Shown piece after piece: positions 16,351 through 24,509 of a stretch of 26,856 bases of DNA. Every line of letters starts with the position of its first letter. Within the stretch, counting starts at the first letter, position 1. The position numbers and the translations under genes are program-made. Below the pieces are notes generated by a model. The model saw only the letters and a list, made by a program, of their open reading frames with translations, did not search any database and was not told the origin of the DNA. Source of the stretch: UBA4582 sp964228885 (GTDB lineage: Bacteria; Pseudomonadota; Gammaproteobacteria; Pseudomonadales; Azotimanducaceae); contig CAXRCG010000273.1 in the NCBI GenBank assembly GCA_964228885.1, positions 1 to 26,856 on the forward strand. The letters run 5' to 3'.

Positions 16351-17196
16351 TTAAACGTCGAAGTCGCTAGCACTATGCCGTTCTAAAACACGTGTTTCTT
16401 CAGGTCCCCAAGGTCGATTAACCCGCCGTCCACGTTGAACAGCAGGCCGCGCTTCAATTTCTTTCGCCCAGCGAATTACATGCGTGTAACTTTCGACATC
16501 AAGGAATTCGGCGGCAGAATATATGTTGTGCAAAACGCAGGCGCCATACCAAGGATAGGTCGCAATATCTGCGATGGTATATTCGTTTCCACAGAGGTAC
16601 CTATTGTTTGATAGATGTTTATCCAAGACATCTAGCTGACGCTTAACTTCCATGGCAAATCGATCGATGGGGTACTCCAACTTTTCAGGTGCGTAAGCAT
16701 AGAAATGTCCAAAGCCACCACCGAGATAAGGGGCACTGCCCATTTGCCACATTAACCACGACAAGCACTCTGCACGTTGAGCAGCGTCCTTGGGATAGAA
16801 CGCATCAAACTTTTCTGCCAGATAAATCAGCATTGCCCCGGATTCGAAAACTCTGATAGGCGGCGTTGCGCTTCTGTCTAACAATGCGGGAATTTTCGAG
16901 TTGGGATTAATCGCTACAAAACCGCTGCCAAACTGTGAGCCATCACCAATATTGATCAGGTGCGCATCGTACTCGGCTTCGGTTTTTCCAAGCGCCAACA
17001 GTTCTTCTAACATGATGGTAACTTTCACCCCATTGGGTGTGCCTAGTGAGTAGAGCTGCAAAGGATGCACACCAACAGGCAGCGTTTTCTCCTCAATCGC
17101 GCCAGACACAGGTCTGTTAATATTACTGAACTTGTTGACCGCGTCTTGGTTCCACTTCCACACCGCTGGCGGGACATATTGGTTTTCTTCGGACAT
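16351..17196 (-). CDS. yghU: Glutathione-dependent disulfide-bond oxidoreductase, YghU-like
   Basis: A 281-residue protein strongly similar along its length to E. coli YghU, a GST-fold enzyme with disulfide-bond reductase activity using glutathione. Shared stretches include NINRPVSGAIEEKTLPVG, LQLYSLGTPNGVKVTIMLEE, NPNSKIPALLD, RVFESGAMLIYLAEKF, LGGGFGHFYAYAPEK, EYTIADIATYPWYG and RHSASDF near the C-terminus. Length fits the family. Cytoplasmic. AGGAG precedes the ATG. It leads a two-gene minus-strand unit with a second GST-family gene and is divergent from the deacylase across a 525-bp gap. Role presumably thiol redox or detoxification. Confidence 0.95.
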   Translation of the reverse strand: MSEENQYVPPAVWKWNQDAVNKFSNINRPVSGAIEEKTLPVGVHPLQLYSLGTPNGVKVTIMLEELLALGKTEAEYDAHLINIGDGSQFGSGFVAINPNSKIPALLDRSATPPIRVFESGAMLIYLAEKFDAFYPKDAAQRAECLSWLMWQMGSAPYLGGGFGHFYAYAPEKLEYPIDRFAMEVKRQLDVLDKHLSNNRYLCGNEYTIADIATYPWYGACVLHNIYSAAEFLDVESYTHVIRWAKEIEARPAVQRGRRVNRPWGPEETRVLERHSASDFDV

Positions 17197-17721
17197 ACCT
17201 TATACTCCTATTCGAGAATCGCTCATCGCATTTTTTATCAAAATTTCATGAGAATGAGTTTCTGTCTTGCAGAAATTCATAAACCAAGCAAATAACAATC
17301 TTACGCTAGCACATGCTGCAGCTGTAGCCGATTAGTTTGATGAATAAGCGAACTCGTCTTCCGGCTGATCATTCTGGGATAGATCTCGGTCGACGTTGAC
17401 GGCACTTGAGCTCGACCAAGGACAGCGCAGGCTTCCAGCTCTGGCAGGGGGCATTCCGGCAGGCCAATGTAACTCGCGCCTGTGGATACTGATTCTTCTA
17501 GTAGTACTAGGGTTACCCTCTGACTTTCTGCTGCGAAACAAGGCCGCTTAGCTAGCTGCAACGCTGTCGTAACAGACCGGTCCAGCGCAATAAACCAAGA
17601 GCAGGCTCAAATTCGGTGCCTTATTCGGTAAGACTATTACCCTACATTTATAGAGGAAAGTAACATTTATTTTGATATATTCAACCTCACTTAAACTTTT
17701 TGCAGGCAAACGGAGGACTCG
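17197..17721. other. Non-coding gap, 525 bp, between divergent genes
   Basis: Presumably holds the divergent promoters of the yghU-like and deacylase genes. Short open frames in it show no recognisable protein. It contains a 13-bp perfect palindrome CTAGTAGTACTAG at 17498-17510 and an A/T-rich stretch at about 17640-17700 before the deacylase start. Nothing else was identified. Confidence 0.45.
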
Positions 17722-19422
17722 ATGGAACACGATCTAATGATTACCGGTGGCACCCTTGTCGATGGCACAGGCGCTGCACCCGTAAAGGCGGACCTTGCGG
17801 TCACTGGCGGTCGCATCACGCAAATTGGAGATCTAGCGGGGGATACCGCCGCCGAGACAATTGATGCGAGCGGCAAAATTGTGACACCGGGATTTGTTGA
17901 CCTGCACACACACCTCGATGCCCAAATCGGTTGGGATCCAATGATGACCTCATCGTCTTATCACGGCGTGACGACCGCCATGATCGGTAATTGCGGCGTC
18001 ACCTTCGCACCTTGTGGACCAAAGAATCGGCGCTATCTCGCAGAGTTAATGGAATCGGTGGAAGACATTTCCGCTGATGCCATCATGGATGGCCTACCAT
18101 GGGACTGGAATAGCTATGGCGAATACTTGGACTCCATACAGGCGTTGAATCCAGCGCTCAACATCGTTGGCCTAGTTGGACATTCCTCTGTTCGGTACGA
18201 GGCCATGGGTGACAAATCCATGGATGAAGGGGTCCAACCTGACGACGCTGAGCTCGATTACATGGTCAAGATGGTTCGAGAGTCTATGGAAGCCGGTGCG
18301 GTTGGATTTTCTACCTCCCGCTTCTTACTGCACAAAGTACCCGACGGACGCTGCACGCCAGGAACTTGGGCAGATCTGCGGGAAACTAAAGCCATTCAAG
18401 AGGCGGTCATCGCAGGCGGGGGAGTCGGTTCGATGTTCCAGTCTGCAAACGATATGGCCACTCGATTCGAAACCGAATTAGAGATGTTTCGTGATGGTAT
18501 GGATCTTGGTTGTCAGGTCCTCTTTTCTGGTGGCACTGGTCCGCAAGGGGACGGTGGTGTTGGTCACTGGGCAGAATTTCTTGATGCCGGTAATCAAAAC
18601 GGCAAGCGAATCGCCAGTCTTTGTCACACCCGACCTAGCGGCGCCTTCTTCGGTCTTGCGCAACTCTCGCCGTTTACCAAAACATCTAGCGCATGGCGTG
18701 AGCTGATGGCATTACCCACCATCGCGGACCGAGTCGCTCGCATGCAAAAGGCAGACGTTAGAGACAAGCTTATTAAGGAAGGTATTGAAGCCGGTGACCT
18801 AAAACAAATAGCGCACATGCTGCATGCTTTCGGTGCCGGCGAGCGGCCCGACCTAGACTTTGATAGAAAGTGCAGCCTAGCCCAATTAGCCGAACAAGCG
18901 GGCCAAGATCCGGTCGAGGTCTACGTGGACCGCCTGATTGCATCTGAAGGACTTGAGTACTTCAACTTATGGATGTTTGGCGGCAATCTGGAAAACCAGT
19001 GGAACTATATGAAGCTACCTCATGTGGTACCGATGCTGGGTGACGCGGGTGCCCATGTTGGCTTCTTTACCGATACGGATTCGCCAACGGTTCTCTTAAG
19101 TGAGCTGACGCGAAAGCAAGGCGTGTATACGGTGGAAGAAGCAATTCACCGAATTACCGGGAAATCTGCTGAGATCATTGGCCTCAAACAGCGCGGCAAC
19201 CTTAAGAAGGGATGGCACGCTGATATCAACGTGATTGACTACGACAACCTGTCTACTCATCACGCTGAATACGTTAACGATTTCCCGCATGGCGGTGGTC
19301 GCTTCACGGTGAAAAGTACAGGCTACGACGCAACGATTGTTGCGGGTAAAGTTGTGGTTCGAAACTGTGAACACACTGGCGATCGCCCAGGCGAGGTCAT
19401 ACGAGAATTTCATCGCGGATAA
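17722..19422 (+). CDS. N-acyl-D-amino-acid deacylase-type amidohydrolase
   Basis: A 566-residue metal-dependent hydrolase of the D-aminoacylase group. It has the small beta-sandwich start (DLMITGGTLVDGTGAAPVKA), then the barrel with GFVDLHTHLDAQ (His62, His64), MIGNCGVTFAP (Cys91, the family's bridging or metal-site cysteine), VGLVGHSSVR (His154), and a late MLGDAGAHVGFFTDTDSPT carrying the catalytic Asp region. The sandwich closes with KKGWHADINVIDYD. Family enzymes remove acyl groups from D-amino acids or related amides in the cytoplasm, but many members are assigned only by similarity. GGAGG lies shortly before the ATG. A perfect hairpin follows immediately after the stop. Substrate unproven. 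Confidence 0.9.
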   Translation: MEHDLMITGGTLVDGTGAAPVKADLAVTGGRITQIGDLAGDTAAETIDASGKIVTPGFVDLHTHLDAQIGWDPMMTSSSYHGVTTAMIGNCGVTFAPCGPKNRRYLAELMESVEDISADAIMDGLPWDWNSYGEYLDSIQALNPALNIVGLVGHSSVRYEAMGDKSMDEGVQPDDAELDYMVKMVRESMEAGAVGFSTSRFLLHKVPDGRCTPGTWADLRETKAIQEAVIAGGGVGSMFQSANDMATRFETELEMFRDGMDLGCQVLFSGGTGPQGDGGVGHWAEFLDAGNQNGKRIASLCHTRPSGAFFGLAQLSPFTKTSSAWRELMALPTIADRVARMQKADVRDKLIKEGIEAGDLKQIAHMLHAFGAGERPDLDFDRKCSLAQLAEQAGQDPVEVYVDRLIASEGLEYFNLWMFGGNLENQWNYMKLPHVVPMLGDAGAHVGFFTDTDSPTVLLSELTRKQGVYTVEEAIHRITGKSAEIIGLKQRGNLKKGWHADINVIDYDNLSTHHAEYVNDFPHGGGRFTVKSTGYDATIVAGKVVVRNCEHTGDRPGEVIREFHRG

Positions 19423-19429
19423 GATGATA

Positions 19430-19455
19430 ACGAGTCCTACCAACGTAGGACTCGT
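19430..19455 (+). terminator. Perfect 11-bp hairpin after the deacylase gene
   Basis: ACGAGTCCTAC, loop CAAC, GTAGGACTCGT. It begins 8 nt after the deacylase stop and ends 17 nt before the start of the next small gene. No U-run follows, so it may stabilise mRNA ends or attenuate readthrough rather than terminate. Confidence 0.45.
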
Positions 19456-19472
19456 CTCATGGATGCTATGAC

Positions 19473-19760
19473 ATGAAGTCGAAAGATTTTATTCTGGAAA
19501 TATTCCGCGAAACCGATTTCATCAACGAATCGGTGAATTGGGATTCACTCTCCGAGCCCGCTGCCAGCCAGTTGCGGCAATCCATCACCGCAATCAACAA
19601 AGCCTGCAGTGCTTTTTTGAATGGTCAGGATACGGATGATGCGGTCGGAAAATTTTTGCGACGCGGCCTCGAAGTGGACGTTTACGAGGAATTTGAAATA
19701 TGGGGTAAATTCTCACCACCGCCGCAGTTTATCAGCGAGAAAGAGGAAGATAAGGACTAA
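19473..19760 (+). CDS. Small acidic protein of unknown function
   Basis: A 95-residue protein, MKSKDFILEIFRETDFINES to a charged C-terminus. Rich in Asp and Glu, apparently soluble and mostly helical at the start (LSEPAASQLRQSITAINKAC), with no signal peptide. I do not recognise a family. The ribosome-binding site is weak and a strong hairpin lies just upstream, so translation may be regulated or low. Codon usage looks like that of neighbouring genes and no other frame competes here. A short inverted repeat AAGGAC-taaa-GTCCTT overlaps the stop codon, and 18 bp further on begins the second tmRNA/tRNA-tail-like sequence. Confidence 0.55.
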   Translation: MKSKDFILEIFRETDFINESVNWDSLSEPAASQLRQSITAINKACSAFLNGQDTDDAVGKFLRRGLEVDVYEEFEIWGKFSPPPQFISEKEEDKD

Positions 19761-19778
19761 AGTCCTTAATCAGAGAAG

Positions 19779-19801
19779 TTTAATTCCCACCGCCTGCACC
19801 A
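19779..19801 (+). other. tmRNA/tRNA 3'-tail-like sequence, second copy
   Basis: TAATTCCCACCGCCTGCACC followed by A, with TT before it, matches the tail at 406-428 at 19 of 23 positions and in the same orientation. It lacks the 5' part of a T-arm. A small hairpin AGCCC-cacaaa-GGGCT follows at about 19809-19825, reminiscent of a decayed RNA-gene terminator. Together with the first copy it could bound a 19.4-kb segment. Tentative. Confidence 0.3.
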
Positions 19802-19993
19802 AATAACAGCCCCACAAAGGGCTCTTAAGATCCGTAAAGAATTGCACTTTTTGCTATTTGTTGTCGTTTAGATGAAAACAAACCTAGCGTTCGGGGAACA
19901 AGTAAGGTTTTAAATAACATGTGTGGGAATATCTTTTAGTTTTGTTACTTAAATTAAATCGCCTTTAGGCTACAACTGATACCGACAGTCAAC

Positions 19994-21229
19994 CTAATCG
20001 TTAGCAAGATTAAGCAGTGCATTAATCAGCACATTACAGCCCGCCTCAATATCCTCTATCGTAGCACTTTCTGCTTCATTGTGAGAAATCCCCTTCTCAC
20101 AGGGAATAAAAATCATTGAGGTGGGCGCAACGCGAGACACATAGACCGCATCATGGCCAGCGCCGGAAACCATTTCTTTATTGCTGTAGCCTAGGCCTAC
20201 AGTTGCGCTTCGTACAGCATCAATACAGTTGTTATCAAAGGCGACAGCCGGTGATTGCCATTCAATCGAAATATCATGATCAAGACCCACAAGCGCGCAG
20301 TTTTCAGCCACGATCTCTCGAAAACGACGATCCATTTTCGCTAGTACAGATTTATCAGGGTGGCGCAGATCAACCGCTAAGATCACATGCTCTGGCACGG
20401 TATTACGTGCACCAGGCTGGGCATTAATATCACCGAAGGTGACCCTCGACCAAGGGGCAAATTCTGCAGTCATTGCGTACAAATTTCTGACGATGCTGTG
20501 CAAGGCCATGAAGGGATCAAAGCGGCCTTCCATTGGTGTTGGCCCCGCATGAACTGGTTGGCCGGTAATCGTTAAATCATACCAATTCATACCCTGTACG
20601 CCTGTCAAAATTCCAATTTGCAAATTCTCGTTCTCAAGAATAGGACCCTGTTCTATATGCAGTTCAATAAAGCCTTTTATCGGGTAGGGCGTGCACGCCT
20701 CATCACCCAAATAGTCGATACGTTGTAGCTCTTGTCCAATTGTTTTCCCCGTTTTGTCACGGCGGCCATGTCCATATTCTAATGAGAACTCACCACACCA
20801 GACACCTGATCCAACCATTGCTGGAGAGAATCGAGCGCCTTCTTCATTTGTCCATATCACGGCCTCTATTGGTGCTCTGGTGCTGATATCATGATCATTT
20901 AATGAGCGCATAACTTCCAATCCGGCTAACACACCATAGACCCCATCAAATTTTCCACCGGTAGGTTGAGTATCAATATGGGAGCCAGTTACTACCGCCG
21001 GTAATCCGTTATCTAGACCCCGCCTGCGGGCAAAAATATTACCCATTTGATCAATTCGCACATCACAGCCGGCCTCTTCTACCCATTGCACCCATAAGTC
21101 TCTGGCCTGTTTATCCAGATCAGTAAGTGCCTGCCGATTGCAGCCCCCTTTTTCTGTAGCACCAATCTCGGCCATCTGCATCAAGCTGTCCCAGAGTCTT
21201 GGGGCATTGATTTTAACTGGGGTAATCAT
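19994..21229 (-). CDS. M20-type hydantoinase/carbamoylase family amidase
   Basis: A 411-residue binuclear zinc hydrolase resembling allantoate amidohydrolases and N-carbamoyl-L-amino-acid hydrolases. Metal-site motifs are visible: TGSHIDTQPTGGKFDGVYGV (His84, Asp95), WTNEEGARF (Glu129-Glu130), IELHIEQGPILE (His191) and near the C-terminus KGISHNEAES. The dimer-domain segment QPVHAGPTPMEGRFDPF is intact. Family enzymes release ammonia and CO2 from carbamoyl or ureido groups in the cytoplasm. I chose the ATG at 21229, which has GGAG 7 nt upstream and overlaps the stop of the SDR gene as ATGA, over an upstream in-frame codon at 21304. Exact substrate (allantoate, carbamoyl amino acid or other) is not determinable. 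Confidence 0.92.
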   Translation of the reverse strand: MITPVKINAPRLWDSLMQMAEIGATEKGGCNRQALTDLDKQARDLWVQWVEEAGCDVRIDQMGNIFARRRGLDNGLPAVVTGSHIDTQPTGGKFDGVYGVLAGLEVMRSLNDHDISTRAPIEAVIWTNEEGARFSPAMVGSGVWCGEFSLEYGHGRRDKTGKTIGQELQRIDYLGDEACTPYPIKGFIELHIEQGPILENENLQIGILTGVQGMNWYDLTITGQPVHAGPTPMEGRFDPFMALHSIVRNLYAMTAEFAPWSRVTFGDINAQPGARNTVPEHVILAVDLRHPDKSVLAKMDRRFREIVAENCALVGLDHDISIEWQSPAVAFDNNCIDAVRSATVGLGYSNKEMVSGAGHDAVYVSRVAPTSMIFIPCEKGISHNEAESATIEDIEAGCNVLINALLNLAND

Positions 21230-22020
21230 GGGTGATCTCCGGTTGTAAAACTGGTTAAGGCATCGATTGAGCGCTGATGAAGCCCAGCTGTGGCTCCACC
21301 GCATAAACTGATTGCCTGACCATTTATGAATCCGCAGTCTTCCGCAGCTAAAAAATGGATGAGCGCGGCAACCTCTTCTGGCTCGCAGATCCGCCCCAGA
21401 GGGTTCCAGTTTTTTTCAAAATTTAACAGATCTTCACCACCTTCGGCATGGGCCATTGGTGTGTTAACGGTTGAAGGGCATACGCAGTTAACGCGTATTC
21501 CACGATCTGCTAATTCCAGAGCCGCTGACTGGGTAAGACCTACGGCTGCGTGCTTTGATGCTGTGTATGAACTGAGATCAACAACGCCCATTTTCCCCGC
21601 CAATGAGGCCGTATTAATAATTGACGCCGGATTATTCATGAGAGGAACTGCGGCTTTGATGCCGTTGACTATACCCATCAGGTTTATATCAAAGCAGTGT
21701 TGGAAGTCCAGCACAGAGGAATCCATCAGCGATTTGTAATCTGCAAACACTCCAGCATTATTAACAAGAATATCTATATTGCCATAGGCATCTACAGCCG
21801 TGCTCATCAGTGTTTGCATCTGTTCCAAATCTCTAACATCAACTTCAACACTTGTACAACCTAAGTCCTGACTCAGTTCATCGCTATTGGTCAAGTCGGC
21901 AATGACAACCTTTGCCCCACTTTTCAAAAATCGTTTTACTGTCTCCAGACCAATGCCGGAGACGCCACCGGTCACCACAGCAACTTTGCCGGCAAGAGAA
22001 TAATATTGGTTATTAGGCAT
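21226..22020 (-). CDS. SDR family NAD(P)-dependent oxidoreductase
   Basis: A 264-residue classical short-chain dehydrogenase. The Rossmann motif VVTGGVSGIG is at residues 15-24, Asp42 at the end of the second strand suggests NAD(H) preference, and LVNNAG (85-90), Ser139 in INTASLAG and YTASK (Tyr152, Lys156) form the active site. The C-terminus has the usual GRICEPEEVAALIHFLAAED and GQAISLCGG. It oxidises an alcohol or reduces a ketone in the cytoplasm. Start at 22020 is preferred: the alternative at 22059 lies inside the terminator hairpin. The stop overlaps the start of the M20 amidase (ATGA), so the two are translationally coupled and probably serve one pathway. Confidence 0.92.
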   Translation of the reverse strand: MPNNQYYSLAGKVAVVTGGVSGIGLETVKRFLKSGAKVVIADLTNSDELSQDLGCTSVEVDVRDLEQMQTLMSTAVDAYGNIDILVNNAGVFADYKSLMDSSVLDFQHCFDINLMGIVNGIKAAVPLMNNPASIINTASLAGKMGVVDLSSYTASKHAAVGLTQSAALELADRGIRVNCVCPSTVNTPMAHAEGGEDLLNFEKNWNPLGRICEPEEVAALIHFLAAEDCGFINGQAISLCGGATAGLHQRSIDALTSFTTGDHP

Positions 22021-22043
22021 GATAGTGACTCTTGATTTTGAGA

Positions 22044-22070
22044 TAAAAAAACGGGGCAATGCCCCGTTTT
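22044..22070 (-). terminator. Intrinsic terminator after the TonB receptor gene
   Basis: On the minus strand, ACGGGGC, loop ATT, GCCCCGT is followed by a run of seven T counting the last stem base. It begins 21 nt after the receptor stop. It also has four T on the plus strand side. It should separate receptor transcripts from the SDR-amidase pair, apart from readthrough. Confidence 0.85.
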
Positions 22071-22090
22071 CTGATTTAGCACAATCTATG

Positions 22091-24346
22091 TTAGAAGCTG
22101 TAGTGCATGTTAACGCCTACAGTTCTCTGTGCACCAAGGAATTTCATATAAGTGCCGTTGAGCGCCTGAAGATCAAACCCCTGAGGATAATAAACTTCGT
22201 CTGTCAGATTATTGCACCAGATAGACAACACCCAAGACTCGCTTGGGTTAGAAACGGCGATTCTACCGTTCCAAAGAGTATAAGAATCAGTTTTGAGTAT
22301 TGGGTCGTTATAAGCTTCTCGAAACGCTTCATCGGTGTATTTAAAGTCAGTTTGAAGCTCTACTTGTAGCTTCTCACTAGCCATAAAGCGATAACGTACG
22401 ATACCGGTCGCCTGCATATCTGCTGCATTCGGCATAGCTGAGCCCAATCGCGCGTCCTCCAATTCGTGATCTAGTAAACCAATAGCTAATCGCATATCCA
22501 GAGATTCAGTAGGCGCCCAATTTAAATCAAGCTCCGCACCATTAATGGTAGCCTCCTCAGCATTGGTGAGTGGAAAGGTGCCTGCATCTGTCGCGATAAC
22601 TGTTTGAATACCTTCGTAATCATAATTGAAGATAGCCCCATTTATTTGCAGACTGCCATCAGCCATCGTCGCCTTAAAACCAGCTTCAAATGCGGTGACT
22701 TCTTCTATACCGAAAGGAGCTAGCTCTGAGCTGTCAAAGGTGAAATCACCAAAGTATCCACCGCTTTTAAAGCCGGTGCTGACTGAGCCATAGATGAGTA
22801 CGCCTTCACTGGCGCGGAAGTCTAAACCCAGTTTTCCAGAAAAGCGGTCTTCGCTAATCTCATCGTCCTGTGAGGTGAACGGCGTGAGTTCGCCATCAAA
22901 ATCCTCGCCAAAAAAGATCGCATCTGCGTCTAACAGTTCGCCGTCAAAGGCAAGGAAGGTGCCCGCATTTCTGAACTCACGGCTTTCGTCAGAGTAGCGC
23001 AAACCAGCCACTAAGGTCAGCTTATCATTGAGGGCAAACTCGGTGTTGCCATAAACCGCCATTGACTCAGTCTCTTGCAAATAACCCCAGGCTAAATCGA
23101 GACCGCCGAGGCCAAAATCAGGATCATTGATCGCGGAGACTTCGGTTAATTCTATGTAATTATCTGTCTCAACTTCATCGTTTGAGTAAAAAGCACCCAG
23201 CATCCAAGAGAACGAATCATCACCGCCAGACAAACGCAGTTCTTGACTCACTTGCGAGATTTCTTCGTCTTTTTCAATGGTGCCGTAAGGTGTGATGGCT
23301 GGCGTGTGGTCAACGCTGACTTCACCCCATACTCGGTCTAATTCGGAAACACTTGTAATCGAGGTTAGTGCCATGCCTCCTAGATTCCAGTTAGCTGTCA
23401 GTACTAACGCCGAACTCTCTACATCAAGCGTTTTTGAAAGGGCAACTGTTGCCGTATCTGTGTCGTGCGCATATGGGTTGCTACTCGTTCTTTTAAATCC
23501 ATCAAAGTCAGTGCATTGCTGAGCCAAAATCTGGCTACCTGTGCAGGTACCAAAATTTGCATCCAGCGTGCCAAAGGCGGTCCCGGGGATTGTTGTGCCG
23601 GTCTGATCGCCAATGCTTACCGAAAGGTTCGCAGTAAAGTCTCCACCATTGTCATAGGCCAGCTGACCGCGTATCGCAGTGCTGTCTACATCACCAAACG
23701 TGTGATCTCCCTGATTCCAGGAATGTTGGCCATCCCGGTCGTCTAGACGTAAACTGAGACGGCCTGAGATCGCGTCTGATAACGAGCCACCTATAGCTGC
23801 CTCTATTTCGCGACTGTCAAAATTTCCTGCACCTAGGCGGATGTACCCCTCGGTTTCACGAGTCGGCTTTACCGATACAATATTTATCGCACCCCCATTT
23901 GTATTGCGGCCATATAAAGTACCTTGAGGACCCTTAAGAACTTCAACGCGCTCAACATCAAACATCATAAAGCTGAGCATGGCGGGCGAGGTGAGAAAAA
24001 CTTCATCGACGTAGACGCCAACAGATGGGTTGTTGTTAACGTTAAAATCATTAAGCCCAACGCCTCGCAGAGTGATCGCCGGGTTTAAACCAGCCAATGT
24101 GGATTTTATATCAACATTGGGGGCAAGTTTGGCAATGTCTAGAGGCGTTTCAATACGCATGTCAGAAATATCTTGCGCAGTTGCAGCAGTTACAGAAATA
24201 CTAACATCGTTAAGGTTTTGTGCTCTTTTCTGCGCCGTAACGATAACCTCCTCTAACATAGCAGAAGCATGACCACAAAGAGTCATGGCAATCGCTGCGG
24301 CCATCATTTGTGGACGTAAAAATTTATCGCCTGTAATCAGTTGCAT
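22091..24346 (-). CDS. TonB-dependent outer-membrane receptor
   Basis: A 751-residue receptor for active uptake across the outer membrane, driven by TonB-ExbBD. A signal peptide ends near HASA (residue 29) and is followed at once by a TonB-box-like EEVIVTAQKR. The plug domain contains LDIAKLAPNVDI, ITLRGVGLNDFNVNNNPSVG, VYVDEVFL and VERVEVLKGPQGTLYGRNT. The barrel ends in VGVNMHYSF with the terminal Phe. This resembles the Caulobacter/sphingomonad-type receptor group that imports organic substrates as well as siderophores, so iron is not implied. The ATG follows a GGGGGA sequence. It is divergent from the MFS transporter across 163 bp and precedes, beyond a terminator, the SDR-amidase pair. 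Confidence 0.95.
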   Translation of the reverse strand: MQLITGDKFLRPQMMAAAIAMTLCGHASAMLEEVIVTAQKRAQNLNDVSISVTAATAQDISDMRIETPLDIAKLAPNVDIKSTLAGLNPAITLRGVGLNDFNVNNNPSVGVYVDEVFLTSPAMLSFMMFDVERVEVLKGPQGTLYGRNTNGGAINIVSVKPTRETEGYIRLGAGNFDSREIEAAIGGSLSDAISGRLSLRLDDRDGQHSWNQGDHTFGDVDSTAIRGQLAYDNGGDFTANLSVSIGDQTGTTIPGTAFGTLDANFGTCTGSQILAQQCTDFDGFKRTSSNPYAHDTDTATVALSKTLDVESSALVLTANWNLGGMALTSITSVSELDRVWGEVSVDHTPAITPYGTIEKDEEISQVSQELRLSGGDDSFSWMLGAFYSNDEVETDNYIELTEVSAINDPDFGLGGLDLAWGYLQETESMAVYGNTEFALNDKLTLVAGLRYSDESREFRNAGTFLAFDGELLDADAIFFGEDFDGELTPFTSQDDEISEDRFSGKLGLDFRASEGVLIYGSVSTGFKSGGYFGDFTFDSSELAPFGIEEVTAFEAGFKATMADGSLQINGAIFNYDYEGIQTVIATDAGTFPLTNAEEATINGAELDLNWAPTESLDMRLAIGLLDHELEDARLGSAMPNAADMQATGIVRYRFMASEKLQVELQTDFKYTDEAFREAYNDPILKTDSYTLWNGRIAVSNPSESWVLSIWCNNLTDEVYYPQGFDLQALNGTYMKFLGAQRTVGVNMHYSF

Positions 24347-24373
24347 AATTCCCCCGATGATTTGATGAATGCC

Positions 24374-24404
24374 TGTCTACCGTAAGAGAATTGGTCAGTA
24401 GACA
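24374..24404. promoter_or_regulatory. Inverted repeat in the receptor-MFS divergent promoter region
   Basis: TGTCTAC and its reverse complement GTAGACA are separated by 17 nt, 28 bp upstream of the receptor start. The position suits an operator controlling both divergent units, but no regulator is encoded nearby and the arms are short. Confidence 0.25.
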
Positions 24405-24509
24405 TAATCACCCTTAGTGGGTAACGGACGAAAGCCAATTGCTAGGCTATTATGCACGGACGGTTTGCAACACTATCCTAGATTCCAATTACTGTGCCCT
24501 GGTTTGCAC

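Noticed and set aside
17498..17510. Palindrome CTAGTAGTACTAG
   Set aside because: Perfect but short and far from either start codon; not enough to call an operator.
17301..17730. Short open frames in the gap before the deacylase gene
   Set aside because: They overlap each other on the same strand, have no good starts and show no recognisable protein features.
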